Notes: generated by a model not told the origin, from the letters alone. 64,000 nucleotides of DNA from an uncultured Acidovorax sp. (GCA_913774955.1 CAJYKV010000004.1:186001-250000); one strand, 5' to 3'; shown: positions 17,256 to 26,675, counted from the stretch's first letter. Program-made: numbers and translations.

Positions 17256-18395
17256 TCAGCGCTGCGGAACGGCTTCGCCCATCGCGCCGCGGTACCACTC
17301 GTGGAAGTGCTGCATGCCGTCTTCCATCGGGCTCTGGTAGGGGCCGACCTCGTTGTCGCCACGCGCCAGCAGGGCCTTGCGGCCGGCGTCCATGCGCTCG
17401 CCGATCTCGTCGTCCTCGATGCAGGTCTCCATGTAGGCGGCCTGCTGGGCCTCGACGAACTCGCGCTCGAAGGCCGCGATCTCCTCGGGGTAGTAGAACT
17501 CGACCATGTTGAGCGTGCGCGTCGGGCTGATCGGGTGCAGCGTGGACACGGTGAGCACGTGCGGGTACCACTCCACCATGATGTGGGGGTAGTAGGTGAG
17601 CCAGATCGCGCCACGCTCGGGCATGCGGCCCTCGCGGTAGTTCAGCAGCACCTCGTGCCACTTGCGGTATACATCCGAGCCGGGCTTGCCGAAGGTGGAG
17701 GCCACGCCCACGGTCTGCACCGAGTAGTGCTTCTGGAACTCCCAGCGCAAATCGTCGCAGGTCACGAAGTTGCCCAGCCCCGGGTGGAACGGGCCCACGT
17801 GGTAGTCCTCGAGGTAGACCTCGATGAACGTCTTCCAGTTGTAGTTGCACTCGTGCAGCTCGACCTTGTCGAGCACGTAGCCGTCGAACGACAGCTCCGA
17901 GCGAGGGCCCATGCCGGCGAGGTCGGCGGCGATGTCGCGGCCGTTGTCCTCGAAGAGCAGCCCGTTCCACTCGCGCAGCCCGTAGTTGTTCAGGTTCAGG
18001 CAGGGATCGTGCGAGAAGTGCGGCGCGCCCAGCAGCTCGCCCTGGGGCGAGTAGGTCCAGCGGTGCAGCGGGCAGACGATGTTGCCCGCGGCATGGCCCT
18101 TGCCGTTCGTGCGCAGGTTGCCGCGGCCCTGCAGCATCACCGCCTGGCGGTGGCGGCACACGTTGGAGACCAGTTCGATGCCGCCCTGCGCGTTGCGCAC
18201 CAGGGCACGGCCCTGTCCTTCCTGCGGCAGCGCGTAATAATCGCCCGGTTCGGGCACGCTCAGCTGGTGCCCCACATAGCGGGGCCCGCGCTGAAAGATG
18301 GTGTCCAGCTCGCGCCGGAACAGCGCATCATCGAAATAGCTTGAAACTGGTAGTTGGCTTGCGGCCTGCTGCAGTTGAAGACTTAAATCAGACAT
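17256..18395 (-). CDS. aromatic ring-hydroxylating dioxygenase alpha subunit-like Rieske oxygenase
   Basis: 379 residues with an N-terminal Rieske [2Fe-2S] domain (ligands Cys80, His82, Cys108, His111 in VCRHRQ and CPLHRW) and a C-terminal catalytic domain whose mononuclear iron ligands lie in EDYHVGPFHPG (His199, His204; a distal Asp is expected). It therefore uses O2 and electrons from a reductase to hydroxylate or demethylate a substrate. No beta subunit, ferredoxin or reductase gene is adjacent, so it belongs to the alpha-only type and must use a partner coded elsewhere. Related single-subunit oxygenases act on aromatic acids or on quaternary amines such as choline or carnitine; the sequence alone does not decide. 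Confidence 0.92.
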   Translation of the reverse strand: MSDLSLQLQQAASQLPVSSYFDDALFRRELDTIFQRGPRYVGHQLSVPEPGDYYALPQEGQGRALVRNAQGGIELVSNVCRHRQAVMLQGRGNLRTNGKGHAAGNIVCPLHRWTYSPQGELLGAPHFSHDPCLNLNNYGLREWNGLLFEDNGRDIAADLAGMGPRSELSFDGYVLDKVELHECNYNWKTFIEVYLEDYHVGPFHPGLGNFVTCDDLRWEFQKHYSVQTVGVASTFGKPGSDVYRKWHEVLLNYREGRMPERGAIWLTYYPHIMVEWYPHVLTVSTLHPISPTRTLNMVEFYYPEEIAAFEREFVEAQQAAYMETCIEDDEIGERMDAGRKALLARGDNEVGPYQSPMEDGMQHFHEWYRGAMGEAVPQR

Positions 18396-18658
18396 GGGTG
18401 ACCTGACCTAAAGACTCCCCACAGGGAGGGTGCGCGTGCGCACGGGGACGTGGAAAAAACGAAACCGGCCGAGCAAAGTACCCACAGCCGGTTCGACGAA
18501 GAAATGGGATTGTAGCCAATGGGGTTATTTCCGGACCCCCCGTGCGTGTATTGCGGTTCCGTGGCGTGCGTGTGACGTGGGGCGCTGCCCGGGGAGCGTG
18601 CCGGCATGCGCCTAAAATGGCCCGTTTTATCCGCGCCCGCCGGCGCGGCTTTCCTGCC

Positions 18659-18907
18659 ATGCCCAAGGCCTCCCCTACCGCCACCGCCCCTGCCTCTCCC
18701 GAGCCCGCGAGCTACGAAGCCGCGCTGGAGGAGCTGGAACAGCTGGTGGGCCGCATCGAGTCGGGCCAGCTGCCGCTCGAGCAGATGCTCGCCGGCTACC
18801 AGCGCGGGGCGGAACTGCTGGCGTTCTGCCGCGGCCGCCTGGAGGCGGTGCAGGACCAGATCAAGGTGCTGGAAAACGGCACGCTGCAACCGTGGACGCA
18901 AGACTGA
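18659..18907 (+). CDS. xseB: exodeoxyribonuclease VII small subunit
   Basis: 82 residues. The core [40 protein letters not shown] and [14 protein letters not shown] is diagnostic of XseB, which with XseA degrades single-stranded DNA to oligonucleotides. ATG 18659 gives a normal-length product with a short Pro/Ala leader; an in-frame ATG at 18617 would add 14 basic residues. The TAAAAT-like stretch near 18613 could be the promoter -10. The stop overlaps the ispA start (TGATG), the usual xseB-ispA-dxs arrangement. Confidence 0.95.
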   Translation: MPKASPTATAPASPEPASYEAALEELEQLVGRIESGQLPLEQMLAGYQRGAELLAFCRGRLEAVQDQIKVLENGTLQPWTQD

Positions 18908-19827
18908 TGGGCACCGCCGCGTTTTCCCCTGGTGCCGGCGACGCCGGCTTCGATCTGTCCGCCTGGAGCGCCGAGGCGCTGCAGCGGGTGGAGGCCGCCC
19001 TCGAGTCCTGGGTGCCCGCCGATGCGCCCGGCGGCCTGGGCGACGCCATGCGCTATGCCGTGCTGGGTGCCGGCAAGCGCCTGCGCCCGCTGCTGGTGCT
19101 CGCCGCGGCCGAGGCCGTGGCCGGACATGCCGGCGCGGCGCTGCGCGCGGGCTGCTCGGTGGAGCTGATCCACGCCTATTCCCTGGTGCACGACGACATG
19201 CCGTGCATGGACAACGACGTGCTGCGCCGCGGCAAGCCCACGGTGCACGTGCAGTTCGGCCAGGCCCAGGCCCTGCTCGCGGGCGACGCGCTGCAGGCGC
19301 TGGCCTTCGAGCTGCTCACGCCCGATGACGACGTGCCCGACGCCATGCAGGCCCGGCTGTGCCGGCTGCTCGCGCGCGCCGCGGGGGCCGACGGCATGGC
19401 GGGCGGGCAGGCGATCGACCTGGCCAGCGTCGGCATCGCCCTCTCGGAGGACGAACTGCGCCGCATGCACCGCCTCAAGACCGGCGCGCTGCTGCAGGCG
19501 AGCGTGCTCATGGGCGCGGCCTGCGGCGACGCATCCCCCGCCGCCTGGGAAGCCCTGTCGCGCTACGGCGCGGCGCTGGGGCTCGCGTTCCAGGTGGTGG
19601 ACGACGTGCTCGACGTGGTGGCCGATTCCGCCACGCTCGGCAAGACCGCCGGCAAGGACGCCGCGAGCGACAAGCCCACCTACGTGTCGCTGCTGGGGCT
19701 GGACCGTGCGCGCGCCTATGCCGCCACGCTGCGCGACGAGGCGCATGCCGCGCTGGCGGCGAGCGGCCTGTCGCGCACGCGGCCGCTGGCGGCGCTGGCC
19801 GACATGGTGATCGACCGGTCCCGCTGA
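18907..19827 (+). CDS. ispA: polyprenyl (farnesyl diphosphate) synthase
   Basis: 306 residues from ATG 18907, which shares its A with the xseB stop. The two Asp-rich motifs are [12 protein letters not shown] (first) and [11 protein letters not shown] (second), with GGKRLRP-type [12 protein letters not shown] upstream; the lysine/arginine diphosphate-binding residues are present. IspA condenses IPP with DMAPP and GPP to farnesyl diphosphate, the precursor for undecaprenol and quinone tails. The short spacing and the order xseB-ispA-dxs fit one operon; 137 bases separate it from dxs. Confidence 0.95.
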   Translation: MGTAAFSPGAGDAGFDLSAWSAEALQRVEAALESWVPADAPGGLGDAMRYAVLGAGKRLRPLLVLAAAEAVAGHAGAALRAGCSVELIHAYSLVHDDMPCMDNDVLRRGKPTVHVQFGQAQALLAGDALQALAFELLTPDDDVPDAMQARLCRLLARAAGADGMAGGQAIDLASVGIALSEDELRRMHRLKTGALLQASVLMGAACGDASPAAWEALSRYGAALGLAFQVVDDVLDVVADSATLGKTAGKDAASDKPTYVSLLGLDRARAYAATLRDEAHAALAASGLSRTRPLAALADMVIDRSR

Positions 19828-19964
19828 TACTGGCGGGCGGACCGCGCCGCCCGTGCCGCCGCGCCACGCCCGAAAAGGCGCGCGGCGGTTGCCGGAAAGC
19901 GGCGCCCCATGGTTTCCCCCGCGACCGGCATGACGGGTGCCGGACCCTTCCAACCAAGAGCAAT

Positions 19965-21833
19965 ATGTCCACGAACTCCTTCCCCCTCCTGCAGACCGTG
20001 AACGATCCGGCCGACCTGCGCCGGATGTCGCGTGCCCAGCTGAAAGAACTGGCCGAGGAGCTGCGCGCGTTCGTGCTCGACAGCGTCTCGAAGACGGGGG
20101 GGCACCTCAGCTCCAACCTGGGCACGGTGGAGCTCACCGTCGCGCTGCACGCGGTGTTCGACACGCCGCGCGACCGACTGGTGTGGGACGTGGGCCACCA
20201 GACCTACCCGCACAAGATCCTCACGGGCCGCCGCGACCGCATGCCCTCGCTGCGCCAGCTGGGGGGGCTCTCGGGCTTCCCGCAGCGCACCGAGAGCGAA
20301 TACGACACCTTCGGCACCGCACACTCCAGCACCAGCATCTCGGCGGCGCTCGGCATGGCCATGGCGGCCCGCCAGCGCGGCGAGGACCGCCGGGCCGTTG
20401 CCATCATCGGCGACGGCGCGATGACGGCCGGCATGGCTTTCGAGGCGCTGAACAACGCCGGCGTGGCCGACGCCAACCTGCTCGTCATCCTCAACGACAA
20501 CGACATGAGCATCAGCCCGCCGGTGGGCGCGCTCAACCGCTACCTGGCGCAGCTCATGAGCGGGCAGTTCTACGCCGCCGCCAAGAACGTCGGCAAGACC
20601 GTGCTCGGCCCCGTGCCGCCGCTGCTGGAGCTCGCCAAGCGCTTCGAGCAGCAGGCCAAGGGCATGGTGGTGCCGGCCACGCTGTTCGAGAAATTCGGCT
20701 TCAACTACATCGGCCCGATCGACGGGCACGACCTCGATTCGCTCATTCCCACGCTGGAGAACATCAAGGGCCTGAAGGGCCCGCAGTTCCTGCATGTGGT
20801 CACCAGGAAGGGCCAGGGCTACAAGCTCGCCGAGGCCGACCCCGTGGCCTACCACGGCCCGGGCAAGTTCGATCCCAGCGTAGGCCTGACCAAGCCCGCC
20901 ACGCCGCCCAAGCAGACCTTCACGCAGGTGTTCGGCCAATGGCTCTGCGACATGGCCGCGCAGGACGAGCGGCTGGTGGGCATCACCCCCGCGATGCGCG
21001 AAGGCTCCGGCATGGTGGAGTTCGAGAAGCGCTTCCCAGGCCGCTACTACGACGTGGGCATCGCCGAGCAGCATGCAGTGACCTTCGCCGCGGGCATGGC
21101 CTGCGAGGGCGTGAAGCCGGTGGTGGCGATCTACTCCACCTTCCTGCAGCGCGCCTACGACCAGCTGATCCACGACGTGGCGCTGCAGAACCTGCCGGTG
21201 GTGTTCGCGCTCGACCGGGCCGGCCTCGTCGGCGCCGACGGTGCCACGCACGCGGGCGCCTACGACATTCCGTTCGTGCGCTGCATCCCGAACATGAGCA
21301 TGGCCTGCCCGGCGGACGAACGCGAGTGCCGCCAGCTGCTGTCCACCGCCTTCGTGCAGGACCATCCCGTGGCCGTGCGCTATCCGCGCGGCAGCGGCGC
21401 GGGCATCGAGCCCCTGCCGGGCCTGGAGGGCCTGCCCTTCGGCAAGGGCGAGGTGCGCCGCACCGGCCGGCGCATCGCGATCCTGGCGTTCGGCACGCTG
21501 CTCTATCCCGCGCTGCAGGCCGCCGAGACGCTGGACGCCACGGTGGCCAACATGCGCTGGGCCAAGCCGCTCGACACCGCGCTGCTGCTGCAGATCGCCG
21601 CCACGCACGACGCCTTGGTCACGGTGGAAGAGGGCGCCGTGATGGGCGGCGCCGGCAGCGCCGTGTGCGAGGCCCTGAACGCAGCCGGCATCCAGAAGCC
21701 CGTGCTGCAGCTCGGCCTGCCGGACGTGTTCATCGAACACGGCGACCCGGCCAAGCTGCTGGCGCTGCAGGGCCTCGATGCGGAAGGGATCGTGCGCTCC
21801 GTCACCGCGCGCTTCGGCCCTCTGGGCGAATGA
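19965..21833 (+). CDS. dxs: 1-deoxy-D-xylulose-5-phosphate synthase
   Basis: 622 residues, the first enzyme of the MEP isoprenoid pathway, condensing pyruvate and glyceraldehyde 3-phosphate with thiamine diphosphate. Motifs are the N-terminal [33 protein letters not shown], the TPP/Mg site [18 protein letters not shown]...[10 protein letters not shown] (two parts), and the transketolase-like second half with [18 protein letters not shown] and [15 protein letters not shown]. The start ATG 19965 is the normal one; no start further up is supported. Together with ispA it supplies isoprenoid precursors. Confidence 0.98.
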   Translation: MSTNSFPLLQTVNDPADLRRMSRAQLKELAEELRAFVLDSVSKTGGHLSSNLGTVELTVALHAVFDTPRDRLVWDVGHQTYPHKILTGRRDRMPSLRQLGGLSGFPQRTESEYDTFGTAHSSTSISAALGMAMAARQRGEDRRAVAIIGDGAMTAGMAFEALNNAGVADANLLVILNDNDMSISPPVGALNRYLAQLMSGQFYAAAKNVGKTVLGPVPPLLELAKRFEQQAKGMVVPATLFEKFGFNYIGPIDGHDLDSLIPTLENIKGLKGPQFLHVVTRKGQGYKLAEADPVAYHGPGKFDPSVGLTKPATPPKQTFTQVFGQWLCDMAAQDERLVGITPAMREGSGMVEFEKRFPGRYYDVGIAEQHAVTFAAGMACEGVKPVVAIYSTFLQRAYDQLIHDVALQNLPVVFALDRAGLVGADGATHAGAYDIPFVRCIPNMSMACPADERECRQLLSTAFVQDHPVAVRYPRGSGAGIEPLPGLEGLPFGKGEVRRTGRRIAILAFGTLLYPALQAAETLDATVANMRWAKPLDTALLLQIAATHDALVTVEEGAVMGGAGSAVCEALNAAGIQKPVLQLGLPDVFIEHGDPAKLLALQGLDAEGIVRSVTARFGPLGE

Positions 21834-22022
21834 CGGGCGGGCCCGGCGCGCAAAGGCTTGCAGAAGCCTGAATCCGCGCGGCCCCGCCAGGGGGGTCGCG
21901 GGAAAACCCCCAAGAGCGTGCGCAGGGGCGTTCCTACAATCGTTTCCGGCTGAAACCTGGCCTGCAGGCGGGCAGAGCGCCCGCCGGCAGGCATGCAAAC
22001 AATCATCACCGGAGACCCATCC

Positions 22023-23102
22023 ATGGACCGTCGTTCCATCCTCAAGCACGCAGGCATCGCCGGCGTCCTGGCGGCCGGCGCAGCCCCCGCTGTGCACGCC
22101 CAGGCCAGCATCCGCTGGCGCCTCGCATCCAGCTTCCCCAAGTCGCTGGACACCATCTACGGCACGGCGGAAGTGTTCTCCAAGAAGGTCAGCGAAGCCA
22201 CGAGCGGCAAGTTCCAGATCTCGGTGCATGCCGGCGGCGAACTGATGCCCGCCTTCGGCGTGGTGGACGGCGTGCAGAGCGCATCGGTCGAGATGGCGCA
22301 CACGGCGCCCTACTACTTCTACGGCAAGGACCCGACCTTCTGCCTGGGCTGCGCCGTGCCCTTCGGCCTGAACGCGCGGCAGATGAACGCATGGATGTAC
22401 GAGGGCAACGGCCTGAAGCTGATGCGCGAGTTCTACGCCAAGTACAACATCATCAGCTTCCCCGGCGGCAACACGGGCGCGCAGATGGGCGGCTGGTTCC
22501 GCAAGGAGATCAAGTCCGTCGCCGATCTGAAGGGCCTGAAGTTCCGCACGAACCCCTTTGCGGGCAAGGTGCTGGAACCCTTCGGCGTGATTCCGCAGTC
22601 CATTCCCGGTGCCGACCTGTACCCCGCGCTGGAAAAGGGCACGATCGACGCGCTGGAGTGGGTCGGCCCCTACGACGACCAGAAGCTGGGCTTCAACAAG
22701 GTCGCACCGTTCTACTACTACCCCGGCTGGTGGGAGGGCGGCCCGCAGCTGGACTTCTACATCAACACCAAGGCCTGGGAAGGCCTGCCGGCCGAGTACA
22801 AGGCCGTGGTGGAGGCAGCCGCCTCGCACGCGCACGTCACGATGCTCTCGAAGTACGACGCACGCAATCCCGTGGCGATCAAGCAGCTCGTGGGCTCGGG
22901 CACCAAGCTGCGGCCGTTCACGCAGGACGTGATGAATGCGGCGTTCAAGTCGGCGCAGCAGATCTATGCGGACTTGAACAACACCAATCCGGAGTGGAAG
23001 AAGGTGTACACGGATTACGCGAAGTTCCTGGCGGACGAGAATGCGTGGTTCCGGTTCACGGAAGGCACGTTCGATCGGTTCATGCAGGCGCAGAAGCTGT
23101 GA
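22023..23102 (+). CDS. TRAP transporter solute-binding protein (DctP family, TakP-like)
   Basis: 359 residues. The start ATG 22023 opens MDRRSILKHAGIAGVLAAGA, a twin-arginine-type signal ending at AVHAQ (about residue 26), so export through Tat is likely. The mature protein has the DctP fold landmarks WRLASSFPKSLDTIYG, GELMPAFGVVDGVQ, DLKGLKFRTNPFAGKVLE and GTIDALEWVGPYDD. The WVGPYDD and GWWEGGP segments point to the TakP / mannitol-chloroaromatic subgroup, which binds 2-oxo acids or similar carboxylates. The matching permease subunits are on the other strand beyond the palindromic repeat. Confidence 0.92.
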   Translation: MDRRSILKHAGIAGVLAAGAAPAVHAQASIRWRLASSFPKSLDTIYGTAEVFSKKVSEATSGKFQISVHAGGELMPAFGVVDGVQSASVEMAHTAPYYFYGKDPTFCLGCAVPFGLNARQMNAWMYEGNGLKLMREFYAKYNIISFPGGNTGAQMGGWFRKEIKSVADLKGLKFRTNPFAGKVLEPFGVIPQSIPGADLYPALEKGTIDALEWVGPYDDQKLGFNKVAPFYYYPGWWEGGPQLDFYINTKAWEGLPAEYKAVVEAAASHAHVTMLSKYDARNPVAIKQLVGSGTKLRPFTQDVMNAAFKSAQQIYADLNNTNPEWKKVYTDYAKFLADENAWFRFTEGTFDRFMQAQKL

Positions 23103-23147
23103 TGGAGATGTTCTCTTCTTTGGCATAAGAAGAGGCTGCGTTTTGGT

Positions 23148-23187
23148 GGGGGGACGGTCTTTTGGGGCCGTTCCCCTTTTGTTTTTT
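23148..23187 (+). terminator. Rho-independent terminator of the TRAP binding-protein gene
   Basis: GGGGACGG (23150-23157) pairs with CCGTTCCCC (23168-23176) with one bulged base, followed by TTTTGTTTTTT. A separate perfect 8-bp hairpin, CTCTTCTT / AAGAAGAG (23113-23120 and 23127-23134, loop TGGCAT), lies between it and the stop codon. Confidence 0.85.
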
Positions 23188-23190
23188 GGG

Positions 23191-23928
23191 GTGGGTTTGT
23201 TTTCCGGGGCCGGGATGTGCGCCCGGCGGCGCACCTGCTTTCTTTTGCTTCGCCAAAAGAAAGTAGGCAAAGAAAAGGCGACTCTGGTGTCTGTGTCCCC
23301 CTTCGCCCCGGCGGGGCGAAGGGGGCAGCCTGCGGTGCTCGGGTGCGGGGCGGCGCCGTGGAACTCGCTGCGCGCTGGCGCGCTGCGCTCGGACATCCCC
23401 GGCGAGTCAGATCACGAAGCAGGCGTGTCCTGCGGCACGCCTGCCCGCCCCGCACCCTGCGCTCCTCGGCGCAGACACAAGGGCGGGGGCAGCACACGGG
23501 CCATTGCTGCGCTCGGCCCTTGGTGCGCGAGTGCTTCGCACCGCGCAGCCGACTTGTGGGGCGAAGCGCTGCTGGTCTTTGGCCGGGCGCAGCGACGGCC
23601 TGCCTTCCCGCAGAGGCCGAGCGCAGCGATGGCCCGAGTCGCTCCCTTCTGGATGCGCCTGGGGCGCGCAGGGGGCGGGGTGGCGGGCGTGCCGAAGGAC
23701 ACGCCCGCTTCGTGAACTGATCTGCCGTGGCTGTCCGAACGGAGCGCGCCAGCGCGCAGTGAGTTCCACGGCACACCCCGCCTCCGAGCACCCCAGGTTG
23801 CCCCGTTCGCCCTCTGGGCGAACGGGGTCGCAGACAGCAGGGTCGCCCTTTCTTTGGTTACTTTCTTTCGGCGAAGCGAAAGAAAGTGACTCGCCCGCCG
23901 GGGCGAAATCCCGGCTCCGAAAAGCAAT
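23191..23928. repeat. large imperfect palindromic element, copy B
   Basis: A 738-base second copy of the element at 9812-10550, in the same orientation, again between two convergent genes. Outer parts are nearly identical to copy A, the centre (about 23530-23625) differs strongly. Terminal hairpins are 23234-23247 with 23254-23267 (loop CTTCGC) and 23857-23870 with 23877-23890 (loop GCGAAG). The right-end stem has a different sequence from that of copy A (GTTACTTTCTTTCG against GGTACTTTTCTTTG) but its partner has changed with it. No gene is supported inside. Confidence 0.9.
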
Positions 23929-23931
23929 TTC

Positions 23932-24495
23932 TCAGCGAGCCGGTGCCTCGGGCAGAGACGCGGGCACGGCCCCAGCCCCCGCCCTCACCACACTCTCCCC
24001 GAACGCCACCAGCAACCCCGCGTCCGCCGCATGCACCCACGTGATCCCGCCGCCCTTGCGCCGCAACAGGATCCGTGGAGCGATGACGGCCTGGAACCAC
24101 GGCCAGTGCACGATCTTGAAGCTCGCCACGTCGGCAGCGCGCACCCGCTTGTCCCACAGCCACGTCTGCACGATCACGCCGCCGCCGCCTTCGCTGTAGC
24201 AAAAGCGCGTGCGGCTGAACACCATCCACCAGCCCACCCAGCCGATCAGCACGGCCGCGAGGCCGAAGGTGGCAAGGGCGGGGAAGGTCCACTGGGCACC
24301 GCGCAGCGCGGGGAGGGACCAGAGCGCGAAGGCCGCCAGGCCGCCGACGATGACGACGGCGAGCAGCCGCACCAGGGGCGGGAAGGCGGCGCTTTCGAGG
24401 TCGATATCGACATCGGTGTCGGTATCGATGGTGCCGGCGACGCCGGCTCCGCCGTCCGTGCCGTCCCCGTGCGCGGGCTGTCCGCTCTGCGTCAT
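23932..24495 (-). CDS. small membrane protein coupled to the TRAP permease gene
   Basis: 187 residues. The ATG at 24495 overlaps the dctM stop (ATGA). An acidic N-terminal tail (TDTDVDIDLES, about 20-32) is followed by two hydrophobic segments (about 40-60, LLAVVIVGGLAAFALWSL, and 68-90, ATFGLAAVLIGWVGWWMVF) and a cytoplasmic domain with YSEGGGGVIVQTWLWDKRVRAADVASFKI and APRILLRRKGGGITWV. The two helices followed by a beta-rich domain resemble bacterial PH-like membrane proteins, an inference from pattern only. No family is recognised. It ends four bases past palindromic copy B. Confidence 0.72.
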   Translation of the reverse strand: MTQSGQPAHGDGTDGGAGVAGTIDTDTDVDIDLESAAFPPLVRLLAVVIVGGLAAFALWSLPALRGAQWTFPALATFGLAAVLIGWVGWWMVFSRTRFCYSEGGGGVIVQTWLWDKRVRAADVASFKIVHWPWFQAVIAPRILLRRKGGGITWVHAADAGLLVAFGESVVRAGAGAVPASLPEAPAR

Positions 24496-26081
24496 TGCGG
24501 CGTGCTGGCCGCGCCTTCCGGCGCGGGTTCGGGGGCCGCCGGCTCGGGCATCGGTTCCGGCATCGGCATGTCGGGCTCCGCGCCGGGGGCGGCGGAGGCG
24601 CCGTCCGCGGGCTTGCTGCCGGTGCCGAAGGGGTCGTCGAGGTTGATCGCAGGGCCGGAGGAACTGTCCGCGGGCATGTCGAGCTGGACCTTGTCGAGAT
24701 CGACCACCTTTTCCTTGTCGAGGAACACGGTCACGGTCTGCGGGAAGAAGATGACGATCGCCACGAGGATCAGCTGCATCACGACCCAGGGGATGGAGCC
24801 CATGTAGATGTCGCTCGATTTCACCGGCCGGTCGATGCGCTTTTCCTTGAACAGCGTGTCCGAGATGCCGCGCAGGTAGAAGAGGGCGAAGCCGAAGGGC
24901 GGGTGCATGAAGCTGGTCTGCATGTTCACGCACAGCAGCACGCCGAACCAGACGAGGTCGATGCCCAGCTTGTGCGCGACGGGGCCCAGCAGCGGCAGGA
25001 TGATGAAGGCGATCTCGAAGAAGTCGAGGAAGAACGCCAGGAAGAAGATGAAGATGTTCACCACGATCAGGAAGCCGATCTGGCCGCCCGGCAGGTCGGT
25101 GAGCATGTGCTCGATCCAGATCGCGCCGTCCACGCCCTGGAACACCAGCGAGAACACGCGCGAGCCGATCAGGATGAACACCACCATGGCGGTGAGGCGC
25201 ATGGTGCCGTCCATGGCTTCCTTGATGAGCTGCCACGTGAGGCGCTTGTGGATGGCCGCGAGGATCAGCGAGCCGACGGCGCCCATGGCGCCCGCCTCGG
25301 TGGGCGTGGCGATGGCGTGGTCCATGAACGGCAGGCCGCCCATGGAGCCCAGCACCGCGAAGATCAGGATGGCCGAGGGGATGATGCCGCGCAGGCACTT
25401 GCCCCACAGGGCCCAGCCGTGCAGCGTGCGCGCCGTGCGTGGCAGGCCGGGCACGTATTCGGGGCGGATGCGGCCCAGCAGGAAGGTGTAGACCGCGAAG
25501 ATCAGCACCTGCAGGATGGCGGGACCCCAGGCGCCCTTGTACATGTCGCCCACCGAGCGGCCGAGCTGGTCGGCCATGACGATCAGCACCAGCGAGGGCG
25601 GCACGAGCTGGGTGATGGTGCCCGACGCGGCCAGCACGCCGGTGGCGTAGCGCATGTTGTAGTTGTAGCGCATCATCACCGGCAGCGAGATCATCGCCAT
25701 GGCGATCACCTGGCCGGCCACGGTGCCGGTGATGGCCCCGAGGATGAAACCCACGATGATGACCGAATAGCCCAGGCCGCCGCGCACGGGGCCGAAGAGC
25801 TGGCCCATGGAGTCGAGCATGTCCTCGGCGAGCCCGCATTTCTCGAGCACCGCGCCCATCAGCGTGAAGAACGGGATGGCCAGCAGCAGGTCGTTCGACA
25901 GGATGCCGAACATGTTGATCGGCAGGTTGGCCATGAAGTTGGCCGGAAACCAGCCCATCTCGATGGCGAAGAAGCCGCTGAACAGGCCCAGGGCCGCGAG
26001 CGAGAACGCGACCGGAAAGCCGATCAGCATGATCACGATCAGCCCCGCGAACATGATCGGGGCGAAATTTTCCATGTGCAT
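24492..26081 (-). CDS. dctM: TRAP transporter large permease subunit (DctM)
   Basis: 529 residues with about twelve hydrophobic segments. Family landmarks are NDLLLAIPFFTLMGAVLEK, GAITGTVAGQVIAMAMISLP, ASGTITQLVPPSLVLIVMAD, TPTEAGAMGAVGSL and FLDFFEIAFIILPLLGP. It moves the solute with Na+ or H+ together with DctQ and the binding protein. The first of two nearby ATGs (26081) is chosen because AGGAAG lies nine bases before it. The last 75 residues form an unusual acidic Pro/Met/Ala-rich tail (MPMPEPMPEP) beyond the membrane core. It is 54 bases downstream of dctQ and coupled to the small membrane protein after it. Confidence 0.95.
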   Translation of the reverse strand: MHMENFAPIMFAGLIVIMLIGFPVAFSLAALGLFSGFFAIEMGWFPANFMANLPINMFGILSNDLLLAIPFFTLMGAVLEKCGLAEDMLDSMGQLFGPVRGGLGYSVIIVGFILGAITGTVAGQVIAMAMISLPVMMRYNYNMRYATGVLAASGTITQLVPPSLVLIVMADQLGRSVGDMYKGAWGPAILQVLIFAVYTFLLGRIRPEYVPGLPRTARTLHGWALWGKCLRGIIPSAILIFAVLGSMGGLPFMDHAIATPTEAGAMGAVGSLILAAIHKRLTWQLIKEAMDGTMRLTAMVVFILIGSRVFSLVFQGVDGAIWIEHMLTDLPGGQIGFLIVVNIFIFFLAFFLDFFEIAFIILPLLGPVAHKLGIDLVWFGVLLCVNMQTSFMHPPFGFALFYLRGISDTLFKEKRIDRPVKSSDIYMGSIPWVVMQLILVAIVIFFPQTVTVFLDKEKVVDLDKVQLDMPADSSSGPAINLDDPFGTGSKPADGASAAPGAEPDMPMPEPMPEPAAPEPAPEGAASTPQ

Positions 26082-26135
26082 GGGGAGGGTCTTCCTGGAG
26101 AAGTCGGGTCGGTCGGCGCTTTTTTGTCGATGCGG

Positions 26136-26675
26136 TTACTGCACCGGCTTCTCGTAATGCGTGCTGATCTGCAGGTGGCCGGTGAGATAGGCCACGCGCT
26201 TGATGATCTCGGCCAGGCCCTGCAGGAACATCGCGCCGAAGCCCACCGGCAGCAGCAGCGCCGCGGGCCAGCGGATCAGGCCGCCGATGTTCCCGGACAT
26301 CTCCTTGGTGACGAACATGTTCCAGAAGAACGGCCAGGTGAGCCAGGTGAGCAGGCCCATCACGGGCAGCAGGAAGAAGACGAGGCCGAAGAGATCGACG
26401 AACACCGGGCCACGGCCGCGCAGCTTGCCGTAGATGATGTCCACGCGCACGTGTTCGTTGAGCTTGAGCACCACGGGGGCGCCGAGCATCACGGTGGTGC
26501 CGAAGAGGTACCACTGGATCTCGAGCCACGCGTTCGAGCTCATGTCGAGCCCGTAGCGCACGAGGGCGTTGCCGGCGGAAATCAGGGCGGCGGCGAGCAC
26601 GGCCCAGCCCGCGACCTTGCTGAGCTTGGTCGAAACCCAGTCCATGCCCCGGGCCAGTTGGAGGAGTCCTGTCAC
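26136..26675 (-). CDS. dctQ: TRAP transporter small permease subunit (DctQ)
   Basis: 179 residues from GTG 26675, chosen because AGGAGA stands at a normal distance before it and because upstream codons are not family-like. Four transmembrane segments (about 20-40, 55-75, 95-120, 140-160) and the LEIQWYLFGTTVMLGAPVVLK and NEHVRVDIIYGKL stretches are typical of DctQ of the mannitol/chloroaromatic subgroup, the same subgroup as the binding protein at 22023. The subunit assembles with DctM in the inner membrane. Confidence 0.92.
   Translation of the reverse strand: MTGLLQLARGMDWVSTKLSKVAGWAVLAAALISAGNALVRYGLDMSSNAWLEIQWYLFGTTVMLGAPVVLKLNEHVRVDIIYGKLRGRGPVFVDLFGLVFFLLPVMGLLTWLTWPFFWNMFVTKEMSGNIGGLIRWPAALLLPVGFGAMFLQGLAEIIKRVAYLTGHLQISTHYEKPVQ

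Noticed and set aside
19716..23396. 1226-codon open frame on the minus strand across ispA, dxs and the TRAP binding protein
   Set aside because: Antisense of three well-identified genes and part of the palindromic repeat; a GC-rich artefact.
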